Positions 31,412 through 38,040 of a stretch of DNA of 38,040 nt are shown here, one piece after another. The stretch covers positions 1-38,040 of the forward strand of contig URST01000013.1 of assembly GCA_900550585.1 (NCBI GenBank), read 5' to 3'. Every line of letters starts with the position of its first letter. The stretch's first letter is position 1. A program made the translations under genes and the position numbers. The stretch comes from an uncultured Eubacteriales bacterium (GTDB lineage Bacteria > Bacillota > Clostridia > Oscillospirales > Oscillospiraceae). The notes under the pieces were generated by a model. It worked only from the letters and a program-made list of their open reading frames with translations. It ran no database searches and was not told the DNA's origin.

Positions 31412-32812
31412 TCATCTCCCCGCCTTGTCCCGGCGGGCGTTGATCTTCTCCTTGTTGAACATGCAGAACGCCGTCATCAGCAGGATCCGCAGGTCGAAGG
31501 CCGGTGACCAGTTCTCAATATAGTACAGATCGAACTCGATGCGCTTCGTGATGGACGTATCGCCCCGGAAACCGTTGACCTGCGCCCAGCCGGTGATGCC
31601 GGGCCGCACCTGGTGCTTCACCATGTAGCGGGGGATCTCCTCCTTGAACTGCTCCACGAAGAACGGCAGCTCCGGCCGGGGACCGATGAGGCTCATGTCG
31701 CCCTTGAGCACGTTGAAAAACTGGGGCAGCTCATCCACGGAGCACTTGCGGATCAGGGAGCCGAACCAGGTCTTGCGGTCATCCTCATTCTTGCTCCAGC
31801 CGGTGTTCTGGCTGCTGTTGACCCGCATGGAGCGGAATTTGTACATGTAAAACGGCTTCTTGTCCTTGCCCACCCGCTCCTGCTTGAAGATGATGGGGCC
31901 GGGGGAGGACAGCTTCACGCCGATGGCCGCGATCAGCATTAGCGGCGAGGTCAGCACGATCAGCACCAGCGAGCCGATGATATCCGCCGCCCGCTTCAGC
32001 ATGGCGTTGCCCAGATTGTCCAGCGGGATGCGCCGCAGGTTGATCAGCGGCAGGCCGTTGACGATGTCCACCTGCGGATTGGAGGACATATATCTGACGT
32101 AGGACGGCACCACGGACAGCTTCGTGCCGTCCTTTTCGCATGCATTGATGATCTTGCCCATCCATTGTCCTTCTTCTGTGGGCAGTGCCACCACCACCTC
32201 GTCCGGCTGCTCCCGCTGAAAGACTTCCTCCAGCTGGGCGTAGGTGCCGCAGTAGGGCAGGGCGCGCCAGTCGCTCCGGTCCGCCACATAGCCCACCACC
32301 TGATAGCCCAGGCTCTTGTCCATCGTCACCTTCTGCAGATAGGCCTCGGCGCTCTCCCCGTGGCCCACCAGCAGCACCCGCTTCAGGTTGAAGCCCATGG
32401 CGCGGTAGCGCCGCAGCATCATCCGCAGCGCCGCCCGCTTGCCCACCAGCAGGAACACGGACACACCGTAGAAAAACACCACCGACCAGCGGGACGTTTC
32501 GCCCAGACGCAGCACGAACATGGCCGCCATGACGATCAGCGCCACCAGCAGCTCCAGCACCGCCACCCGTCCGGCCTCCACATGGAACCGCACGGCCCGG
32601 AAGGATTCGTACAGCCCCGCCACGGCAAAGACCATCAGCGTCAGCGCCGCGGCCACCACGCCCAGCCAGACATAGTAGTTGAACGGCATGGCCTTGATGC
32701 CACAGAACAGGCTGAAGCGCAGCCAGTAGGACACCAGCATGGCCAGAAAGACCGCCACGGCGTCCGTAAATACGTTGAATTGATTGAGCAGACGTTGGTT
32801 TTCCCGTATCAT
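31412..32812 (-). CDS. Undecaprenyl-phosphate sugar-1-phosphate transferase (polyprenol PGT, WbaP/EpsL type)
   Basis: A 466-residue initiating transferase. Four N-terminal helices (about 12-32, 47-67, 84-103, 110-127) precede a Rossmann-like CoA-binding-type domain (about 143-255, RVLLVGHGESAEAYL) and the catalytic PGT domain from residue 272. The latter has KRAADIIGS, the re-entrant helix, KFRSM (325-329), the catalytic Asp360-Glu361 in VDELPQFFNVLKGDMSLIGPRPE, and PGITGWAQVNG. It moves a sugar 1-phosphate from a nucleotide sugar to undecaprenyl phosphate, starting assembly of the repeat unit. Galactose or glucose 1-phosphate are usual, but specificity cannot be read. The start overlaps the GT4 stop (ATGA). 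Confidence 0.93.
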   Translation of the reverse strand: MIRENQRLLNQFNVFTDAVAVFLAMLVSYWLRFSLFCGIKAMPFNYYVWLGVVAAALTLMVFAVAGLYESFRAVRFHVEAGRVAVLELLVALIVMAAMFVLRLGETSRWSVVFFYGVSVFLLVGKRAALRMMLRRYRAMGFNLKRVLLVGHGESAEAYLQKVTMDKSLGYQVVGYVADRSDWRALPYCGTYAQLEEVFQREQPDEVVVALPTEEGQWMGKIINACEKDGTKLSVVPSYVRYMSSNPQVDIVNGLPLINLRRIPLDNLGNAMLKRAADIIGSLVLIVLTSPLMLIAAIGVKLSSPGPIIFKQERVGKDKKPFYMYKFRSMRVNSSQNTGWSKNEDDRKTWFGSLIRKCSVDELPQFFNVLKGDMSLIGPRPELPFFVEQFKEEIPRYMVKHQVRPGITGWAQVNGFRGDTSITKRIEFDLYYIENWSPAFDLRILLMTAFCMFNKEKINARRDKAGR

Positions 32813-33927
32813 ATCCGTTTCCCTTTATCACCCGTCACGGACAGGTATCGTTCCATCACCTGCGGCAGCACCGTCTCCAGCGCATACCGCTGCATCTTCT
32901 CCCGGCCGGCCTGTCCCAGCCGCGCGCGAAGCCCGGCATCCCCCGCCAGCGTCATCACGGCGTCGGCAAAGGCCGCCTCGTCCCCCCGGGGGAACAGCAG
33001 GCCGTTCTCCGGCCCGATCAGGTCGGTATGTCCCTTCACAGCGCTGGCCACCGCCGGCAGGCCGCAGGCCATGGCTTCCATGATGTTGAAGGGCAGCCCC
33101 TCCGACCGACTGGCGGACACGGCGATATCCGCCGCTCCCAGCCATGCCGGGATATCGTGTACCTGCCCCGGAAACTGCACCCGGTCCGCCGCACCCAGCT
33201 CACCGGCCAGTGCGCGGCAGGAATCCAGCAGCTCACCGCTGCCTGGCAGCAGCAGCTTGATGTGCGGCGGCAGGCGCTTCATGGCCCGCAGCAGCATGGC
33301 CTGGTCCTTCCGGCCGGAGAACTCCGCCGGGTAGAGCAGCGCAATGTCCTGCTCTGCAAGGCCCAGCCTGTCCCGCATGGCCTGCCGCGTCTCCCCCGCC
33401 GCCTGAAAGCGGCTGAGATCCACGCCCATGCCGGGTATCTCCTCCACCCGGGCCGCCGCATGGTGTTCCAGCGCCCACCGGGTGTCCCAGGCATTCATGG
33501 TCAGCAGCAGGTCGGTCTGGGGCGCTGTCAGCAGCTCCGCACGGGTCAGCAGCAGCTTCTTGGCCGCCGGCGTCTCGTCGGTGAACAGATACCCGTGCAT
33601 CACATTGATGATCCCGGGCCGGTCATGCATGCCCCGGGCCGCCCAGCGCGTAAAGAACGCCGCCAGCGACGTGTGGGCGATGACCAGATCGTAGTGCTCC
33701 CGCTCCATCATCTCCCGCAGCTGCCTGGCCGCCCGGAGGTTGGCCGGAGAGGACATCTTCTTCTCCAGCGGCAGCACCGCGGTCACATCGGCAAACGGAA
33801 TGTCCCGCATGGCGCCGCCGCAGGCCACATCCACCTGCCAGCCCAGCTCACGGAACCGCCGGAGATAGGGCAGATGGAAATTGATGATATGGGAAAATGT
33901 GGACGCCGTGATCAGCACGGATGGCAT
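32809..33927 (-). CDS. Family 4 glycosyltransferase
   Basis: A 372-residue GT-B enzyme. The N-terminal domain starts SVLITASTFSHIINFHLPYLRRF. The linker has GMGVDLSRF, and the C-terminal domain carries AEFSGRKDQAMLLRAM and the donor-binding ASRSEGLPFNIMEAMACGLPAVAS with the E-x7-E motif. This resembles EpsD/EpsF-like enzymes that follow the initiating transferase. Its stop overlaps the start of the sugar-phosphate transferase, so the two are coupled and likely act consecutively on the same lipid-linked sugar. The donor is unknown. Confidence 0.92.
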   Translation of the reverse strand: MPSVLITASTFSHIINFHLPYLRRFRELGWQVDVACGGAMRDIPFADVTAVLPLEKKMSSPANLRAARQLREMMEREHYDLVIAHTSLAAFFTRWAARGMHDRPGIINVMHGYLFTDETPAAKKLLLTRAELLTAPQTDLLLTMNAWDTRWALEHHAAARVEEIPGMGVDLSRFQAAGETRQAMRDRLGLAEQDIALLYPAEFSGRKDQAMLLRAMKRLPPHIKLLLPGSGELLDSCRALAGELGAADRVQFPGQVHDIPAWLGAADIAVSASRSEGLPFNIMEAMACGLPAVASAVKGHTDLIGPENGLLFPRGDEAAFADAVMTLAGDAGLRARLGQAGREKMQRYALETVLPQVMERYLSVTGDKGKRI

Positions 33928-33949
33928 AGGCGCTCCTCCTCTTTTGCTC

Positions 33950-36325
33950 TTATGACGCCGCGTTCTCCTTCAGCATGCTGCTGAGGTAATCCGCCACATC
34001 GCTGTCAAGCTGGATGGTGCCCAGGTTGTCCCGGTTCCAGCTCTCCAGCTTCTCCTGCAGACGGGCCGCGCCCTGCAGGAAGGCGTCACTGTTGTCGTTG
34101 TACTTCATGACCAGCCGGAAGCTGGCATCCCAGGTGCCCGGGTTGGAGGGTGTGTAGTCCACATACTTCTCCAGCATGGCAAAGCCCTTTTCCACGTTGC
34201 CAAGGTTGAAATATGCCTCCGCCAGGTACTTGGGCACGGAGTTGGAGTTCAGCTTCTCCAGATCGGCCATGTACCGGTCCACCGTCTCCCGCATGTCGGC
34301 GGGCAGCTCCTCCTCCGCCGATGCGTTGTACACATAGGACAGCTTGTGATCCGCCCACTCATAGGGGTCCAGATCTGCCGCCTGTGCCGCCGCGTCATAG
34401 CTGCCCTGCCGGGACAGCTGCGCCGCCCACAGGTTCATGAGCAGCAGCACGCCGAAAACCGCCAGGCCCAGCGCCTCCGCCCACACCATCCAGCGGCGGG
34501 CCTTCTCCCCCGCAAAGCGCAGGGGGACCAGCTGGCCGCAGCTCAGATTCATGACGGCCAGCGCGCCGAAGCCGAAGGGCAGGAAGTAGCCGCTGGAGAA
34601 AATGACCTCCACCGCCGCGTGGATCATCAGGAACAGCAGCAGCGCGCACAGCGCCGGCGCCATGGTCTGCTGCGCCTCCCGATCCCGGCGCCACAGGCGG
34701 ATCAGCCCCACCGCGTTGGCGGCCAGCAGTCCCAGCCACAGGATAAGGCCGACAATGCCGGTCTCCACCATGGTCTGCACATAGTGGTTGTGGACGTACT
34801 TCGTCTCGTAATGATAGGACTGCACATTATAGATGCCGTTTTCAAAGGCGCCCATGCCCAGTCCGATAACCGGGCTGCGCTTGAACAGCTTCATGGCGTC
34901 GCCGATATACACAAAGCGCTGCACCACGTTGCCCTCGGAGCGCAGGGTCTGGATGCGCCCCGCGATGGCCTCCGGCAGCAACTTGTACTTCAGCTTCAGC
35001 TCTCCGGACGCCGCACCCTCATAGCGGATGGCGGTGATCTGCACCGTCTCGTCGGCGCTGATGAGGAACGTCACGGACTGGTTGCCCTCCGGTGCCGTAA
35101 ACACCGCGCCGTCCGCCGCGCCCGTGTAGACCGTCTCCTTGCGGTTCATCACCGCGTCCTCCCGGGTCTGGGTCTGCACCTGCACCGTCACGGGGCCGTC
35201 GGCCTCCACATGCAGGGTGTAGTCACCCGCGCCCAGATACGCGCCGCGGGTGATCTGCTCCCCGGCGTTCATGCGAATGGCGCCCGTCCAGTTCACAGCC
35301 ACCACCATCGCCGCGATGGCGGCGGCCAGCACCGCCAGCAGCACGATATTCACTGTTTTCATCCGCTGTGCCATGCGCAGCGCCAGCGGGCGCCCCGCGA
35401 AAATATCCAGCGCGCACAGCGCCGCGGCGGCAGCCAGCACTGCCAGCAGCGGCAGCACCTGTACCTTCTCCCCGGCGGAGGCATAGGCCGGCAGTACCGC
35501 CAGACTTGCCGCCGCCGTCAGTACCAGCGTCTCCACCATCAGCACAAAGGAAACGGCCCGACGCTGTCCCCGCTCCAGCAGCAAAAACAGCAGGAACGCC
35601 GCCGCGATGGCCAGCATGGCGCCGCGGCTCACCGCCAGCAGGAACGCCGTACTGCTCAGCAGCAGGCACGACAGGTGCAGGCACCGCTCCTTCCGCGTCT
35701 CCGCCGTGACCGCCAGGCCCAGCGACAGCAATATGGCCACACCGGCACATCCGGCAAACACATTGGGATTTTCAAAAATGGTCTTGAGCCGCTGCTCCTG
35801 CAGCAGGGAGCGCAGCGTCAGCGGCGCGCCCAGCGCGGTGGTCATGCCGTCCAGCAGCTTGTACAGCAGCTGGGTGGACACGGTGTCGATGCTGAACAGC
35901 GCCGCCAGCGCGCCCACCGTCTCCAGCACTGTGGCGGCACAGCGCCCCGTGCGGTGCTCCCGCTCCGGCTCCGCCGCCGTCAGCAGCAGCGCCAGGCAGG
36001 CCGCCGCCGCTACCTTCAGAAACTCAAACAGCGCAAACTTGCCGGACGGCGCATACAGCGTGGAGATACCGTCCATCAGAACGTACAGCCCCAGCAGCAG
36101 CGCCGGCCAGGTCATGCGCTGGGCCAGCGTCCTGCCCTTCACGATCACGCACACGATGGCCGCCAGCAGCAGCACCAGCGTGATGCCCTTGTTGTTGCCG
36201 TGCAGCATGAGACATGTAATGAAAAAGTAAAAAACCGCCAGCACCGGCACCAGCCACGGCCGCCGCAGCTCCTGCTGCAGCCCCATGGCGGAGGAGGTGT
36301 CCTTACGGCCCGTTTTCTTTGCCAT
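33950..36325 (-). CDS. O-antigen ligase/polymerase-like membrane protein with extracytoplasmic insert and TPR-like tail
   Basis: A 791-residue protein. About ten helices cover residues 25-340 and 510-640. A beta-rich outside insert (about 342-470) contains GDYTLHVEADGPVTVQVQTQ and SVTFLISADETVQI. The WaaL/Wzy-type catalytic loop follows, with GLGMGAFEN and VHNHYVQTMVETGIVGL. The C-terminal 150 residues are soluble and contain a TPR-like YLAEAYFNLGNVEKGFAMLEKY. Family knowledge: PF04932 proteins polymerise repeat units or attach lipid-linked glycan to an acceptor outside. This could be the ligase that fixes the glycan to the wall or to a protein. It is the first gene of the minus-strand unit and has its own promoter and AAGGAG site. 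Confidence 0.88.
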   Translation of the reverse strand: MAKKTGRKDTSSAMGLQQELRRPWLVPVLAVFYFFITCLMLHGNNKGITLVLLLAAIVCVIVKGRTLAQRMTWPALLLGLYVLMDGISTLYAPSGKFALFEFLKVAAAACLALLLTAAEPEREHRTGRCAATVLETVGALAALFSIDTVSTQLLYKLLDGMTTALGAPLTLRSLLQEQRLKTIFENPNVFAGCAGVAILLSLGLAVTAETRKERCLHLSCLLLSSTAFLLAVSRGAMLAIAAAFLLFLLLERGQRRAVSFVLMVETLVLTAAASLAVLPAYASAGEKVQVLPLLAVLAAAAALCALDIFAGRPLALRMAQRMKTVNIVLLAVLAAAIAAMVVAVNWTGAIRMNAGEQITRGAYLGAGDYTLHVEADGPVTVQVQTQTREDAVMNRKETVYTGAADGAVFTAPEGNQSVTFLISADETVQITAIRYEGAASGELKLKYKLLPEAIAGRIQTLRSEGNVVQRFVYIGDAMKLFKRSPVIGLGMGAFENGIYNVQSYHYETKYVHNHYVQTMVETGIVGLILWLGLLAANAVGLIRLWRRDREAQQTMAPALCALLLFLMIHAAVEVIFSSGYFLPFGFGALAVMNLSCGQLVPLRFAGEKARRWMVWAEALGLAVFGVLLLMNLWAAQLSRQGSYDAAAQAADLDPYEWADHKLSYVYNASAEEELPADMRETVDRYMADLEKLNSNSVPKYLAEAYFNLGNVEKGFAMLEKYVDYTPSNPGTWDASFRLVMKYNDNSDAFLQGAARLQEKLESWNRDNLGTIQLDSDVADYLSSMLKENAAS

Positions 36326-36359
36326 ATCGTTCTCCTTGTCCTCTTGATAGTCTTTTCTC

Positions 36360-36389
36360 AGTATACTCTTTTTCGCCGTTCCCTGTCAA
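36360..36389 (-). promoter_or_regulatory. Promoter for the ligase - GT4 - sugar transferase unit
   Basis: On the minus strand a consensus TTGACA (complement of 36384-36389) and TATACT (complement of 36360-36365) are 18 bases apart. They lie 35 bases upstream of ATG 36325. Confidence 0.82.
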
Positions 36390-36449
36390 TGTGCAGCGAG
36401 AATATTCCGCCCTGCCGTGCATACAGTGTGGACAGGGAGGCGATGTACC

Positions 36450-36932
36450 ATGCGCCGTATGCGCTATCTGTTGAGTTTCTGCACCGCCGCCGCCTGCGCG
36501 GCGCTGCTGTACGGTTTGTCCGTCCGGTTCCCCAACCCACTGACCCAGGTGCTGTCCCCCGTCAACGGCAGCCCGTGGGAGCTGGGCAAGCTGGCCCTCT
36601 GGCCGGAGCTGTGCGCCGCGCTGGTGCTGCGCCGTCTGGACGGCGGCAGCTCCCGCAGCGGCCTGTGCGCCGCCGTACTGCTGTCCGTGGGCGCGGCCAT
36701 GGCCTTGGGCGCCGCGGGGCTGCCCCCCATTCCCCTGTGCCTGCTGGCCGCCGCCATCGGGCTGACCGCCTGCGCACTGGCGCTGCGCCGCCTGCAGGGC
36801 GGTGAGCTGCTGTGGTACACCGCCCTGATCCTGCTGGCCATCGCCTACATCCTGTTCACCATCCTGCCGCCGTCCGGTGCCCTGTTCACCGACCCCGGCG
36901 ATGTGTCCGCCATCGCCCCCATCCCCTTCTGA
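36450..36932 (+). CDS. Small integral membrane protein of unknown function
   Basis: A 160-residue protein that I start at ATG 36450, nine bases after AGGGAGG; the open frame extends 11 codons further upstream without a better site. Five hydrophobic segments are likely (about 5-22, 47-61, 71-88, 92-108, 119-138). The conserved-looking loop FPNPLTQVLSPVNGSPWELGKLALWPEL lies between the first two helices. I recall unnamed Clostridia membrane families with such a loop (perhaps DUF6512) but cannot confirm. It is divergent from the ligase unit and ends at a strong terminator. Confidence 0.7.
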   Translation: MRRMRYLLSFCTAAACAALLYGLSVRFPNPLTQVLSPVNGSPWELGKLALWPELCAALVLRRLDGGSSRSGLCAAVLLSVGAAMALGAAGLPPIPLCLLAAAIGLTACALALRRLQGGELLWYTALILLAIAYILFTILPPSGALFTDPGDVSAIAPIPF

Positions 36933-36937
36933 CCGCG

Positions 36938-36978
36938 AAAAGGGAGGGCCTCCGGCGCAGCCGGAGGCCCTCCCTTTT
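36938..36978. terminator. Bidirectional intrinsic terminator
   Basis: A 19-bp perfect stem (36938-36956 with 36960-36978) with a GCA loop, flanked by A and T runs. It separates the small membrane protein from the convergent FN3-repeat gene. Confidence 0.93.
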
Positions 36979-36997
36979 TATTTCTGCTGTATGCCGC

Positions 36998-38040
36998 TCA
37001 GGGCATGGTGGCCCGGAGGCCTACCGTATGATAGTTGGCGCTGAGGGTCTTGCCGTCTGCCGCCACGCCGCGCACCGTATAGGCGTAGGTAGTGCCGGAC
37101 TTGCCGGTGGTGTCCTTGAAGCTCAGGCCGTCGACCTTCTCCCCCACCAGTACCCATTTGGAGGCGGATACGGCCGTGGGATTGCCGTTGCTGTCCGTAG
37201 GCGGGTTGGCCGCCCGGTACACGTTATAGGTCTTGGCGTTGTTGGCGGTGGTCCACGTCAGCAAAATGCCCTTTGTCCCGCTGGTGACCCGCACAGCGCT
37301 TTTCATCGTCACATACGCCGGGGTAGCCGAGGGCGACGCCGTCACCTTTGCGCTCTTGCCGGTGCTGTCATAGGAGGGACTGATGGTCTTGCCGTCCGCC
37401 GCAACGCCACGCACCGTGTAGGTATACTCCGTGTTCCTTGCGGTGCTGGTGTCCTTATAGCTGGTGCCGCTGACCTTGTAGGCGATGGCTTTCCAGCTGG
37501 TGTCGCCGGGGCCCTTGCGGTACACATTATACGTTGCCGCATTGGCCGCCGCCTGCCATGTCACGGTGATACCGGCGGCATCCGCCTTCGCCGACTGCAA
37601 CACCACGACAGAGGGTGTGACAGTGGCCGGCGTCTTTTGGGTGACGCCCTTGCTGTCGTAATCCTTGCTCAGGGTTTTTCCATCCGCCGCCACACCCCGC
37701 ACCGTGTAGGAGTAGGTGCTGTCGGGCTTCACATTTCTGTCCGTGTAGCTGGTGGCGCTCTGCTTGTAGGACACTGCCTGCCAGCTGGTGTTGCCGGGGC
37801 CCTTGCGGTACACGTTATACGTCGCCGCACCGGCCGCCGCCCGCCATTTCACCACGATGACGCTGCCGTCCACAGACGATCCCGACATCTCTACTTTTGC
37901 GGGTGTAATGGTCTTGGGCATCGTGGCGCTCTTGCCGGTGCCGTCAAAGCCCTTGCTGATGGTTTTGCCGTCCGCCGCAACGCCGCGCACCGTGTATTTG
38001 TAGGTGCCGCCCGCTGTGACGTTCTTATCCGTGTAGCTGG
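36998..38040 (-). CDS. Fibronectin type III-like repeat protein (partial, 5' end beyond window)
   Basis: The minus-strand frame is open to the right edge (about 347 codons seen) and stops at 36998. It contains three complete and one partial repeats of about 96 residues. Each has the pattern xxVTW-AAA-AATYNVYRKGPG-TSW then SYTD, then a near-identical YTVRGVAADGKT ending. This is the FN3/Ig-like sandwich common in secreted Clostridia wall proteins and glycosidases. The last repeat is diverged (VYRAANPPTDSNGNP) and the protein ends right after it, with no visible sortase or membrane anchor. Function depends on the missing N-terminus. The high DNA identity between repeats suggests recent duplication or gene conversion. 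Confidence 0.85.
   Translation of the reverse strand, partial: SYTDKNVTAGGTYKYTVRGVAADGKTISKGFDGTGKSATMPKTITPAKVEMSGSSVDGSVIVVKWRAAAGAATYNVYRKGPGNTSWQAVSYKQSATSYTDRNVKPDSTYSYTVRGVAADGKTLSKDYDSKGVTQKTPATVTPSVVVLQSAKADAAGITVTWQAAANAATYNVYRKGPGDTSWKAIAYKVSGTSYKDTSTARNTEYTYTVRGVAADGKTISPSYDSTGKSAKVTASPSATPAYVTMKSAVRVTSGTKGILLTWTTANNAKTYNVYRAANPPTDSNGNPTAVSASKWVLVGEKVDGLSFKDTTGKSGTTYAYTVRGVAADGKTLSANYHTVGLRATMP
37410..38040 (-). repeat. Tandem DNA repeats of 288 bp in the FN3 gene
   Basis: Near-identical blocks recur with a period of 288 bases (96 codons). For example, the block encoding NVYRKGPG begins its GGGG run at 37508 and again at 37796. The most terminal unit (about 37000-37300) is longer and less alike. 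Confidence 0.8.

Noticed and set aside
34346..36805. Plus-strand open frame of 819 codons opposite the ligase gene
   Set aside because: Composition dominated by Gln, His and Arg, no domain pattern, no ribosome binding site. The minus strand carries clear membrane helices and ligase motifs.
37000..38040. Regular repeats near the right end as a possible CRISPR array
   Set aside because: The period of 288 bases is a multiple of three and the repeats translate into FN3-like domains. No short repeat with unique spacers.
1..38040. tRNA, rRNA, transposase or integrase genes
   Set aside because: None recognised on either strand; no insertion-sequence ends with a transposase frame were seen.

Overview
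The window looks like a chromosomal segment from a GC-rich, low-spore-signal Clostridia, most likely a gut Oscillospiraceae-type bacterium (Flavonifractor/Lawsonibacter/Oscillibacter-like; genus is a guess). This rests on Firmicutes-type ribosome binding sites and TTG starts, the murA - WalJ-type MBL - rlmH housekeeping order, a DegV protein, a DUF1836 protein, and a large Gram-positive surface-glycan locus.

Layout. (1) 1-1019, minus: 5' part of a phage-tail-fibre-like protein with a collagen-like Gly-X-Y stretch, cut by the window edge. (2) 1343-6066, plus: murA, a WalJ/YycJ-like metallo-beta-lactamase-fold protein, rlmH, a DUF2007 protein and a phosphoglucomutase, closed by a bidirectional terminator. 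(3) 6135-7698, minus: SGNH hydrolase and DegV protein. A DUF1836 protein is divergently transcribed (7837-8445) from a well-formed back-to-back promoter region. (4) 8827-31208, plus: a run of 22 genes, many overlapping by 1-4 bases, that makes and exports a decorated surface glycan. (5) 31412-36325, minus: sugar-phosphate transferase, GT4 glycosyltransferase and a large O-antigen-ligase-like protein, converging on the plus-strand locus. (6) 36450-36932, plus: a small membrane protein. (7) 36998-38040, minus: 3' part of a protein made of fibronectin-III-like repeats, cut by the window edge.

How the glycan genes fit together. GmhA, HddA and a fused HddC-GmhB protein give the complete set of activities for GDP-D-glycero-D-manno-heptose. 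A TagF-like transferase sits with an IspD/TarI-like cytidylyltransferase and a short-chain dehydrogenase, suggesting a CDP-activated polyol or sugar phosphate. RmlA and RmlB without RmlC/RmlD, plus a WecE-like aminotransferase and a hexapeptide acyltransferase, point to dTDP-Fuc4N or its N-acyl form rather than rhamnose. A GtrB/ArnC-like GT2, an ATP-grasp ligase, two small ArnE/ArnF-like membrane proteins and a GT-C membrane glycosyltransferase look like a Gram-positive counterpart of the Arn system, in which a sugar is placed on undecaprenyl phosphate, flipped, and transferred outside the cell. A Wzm/Wzt-type ABC exporter and two acyltransferase-3 membrane proteins complete the set.

Most notable: (a) an apparently shared membrane-anchored extracytoplasmic module of about 200 residues at the N-termini of two otherwise unrelated enzymes, an acyltransferase-3 and a GT-C glycosyltransferase; (b) a (AT)12 tract inside the second acyltransferase gene, placed so that any one-unit change truncates the protein, suggesting phase variation; (c) the Arn-like module with an embedded ATP-grasp ligase; (d) two related dyad elements before the glycan locus. 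Functions are inferred from motifs remembered from protein families; no database search was possible.
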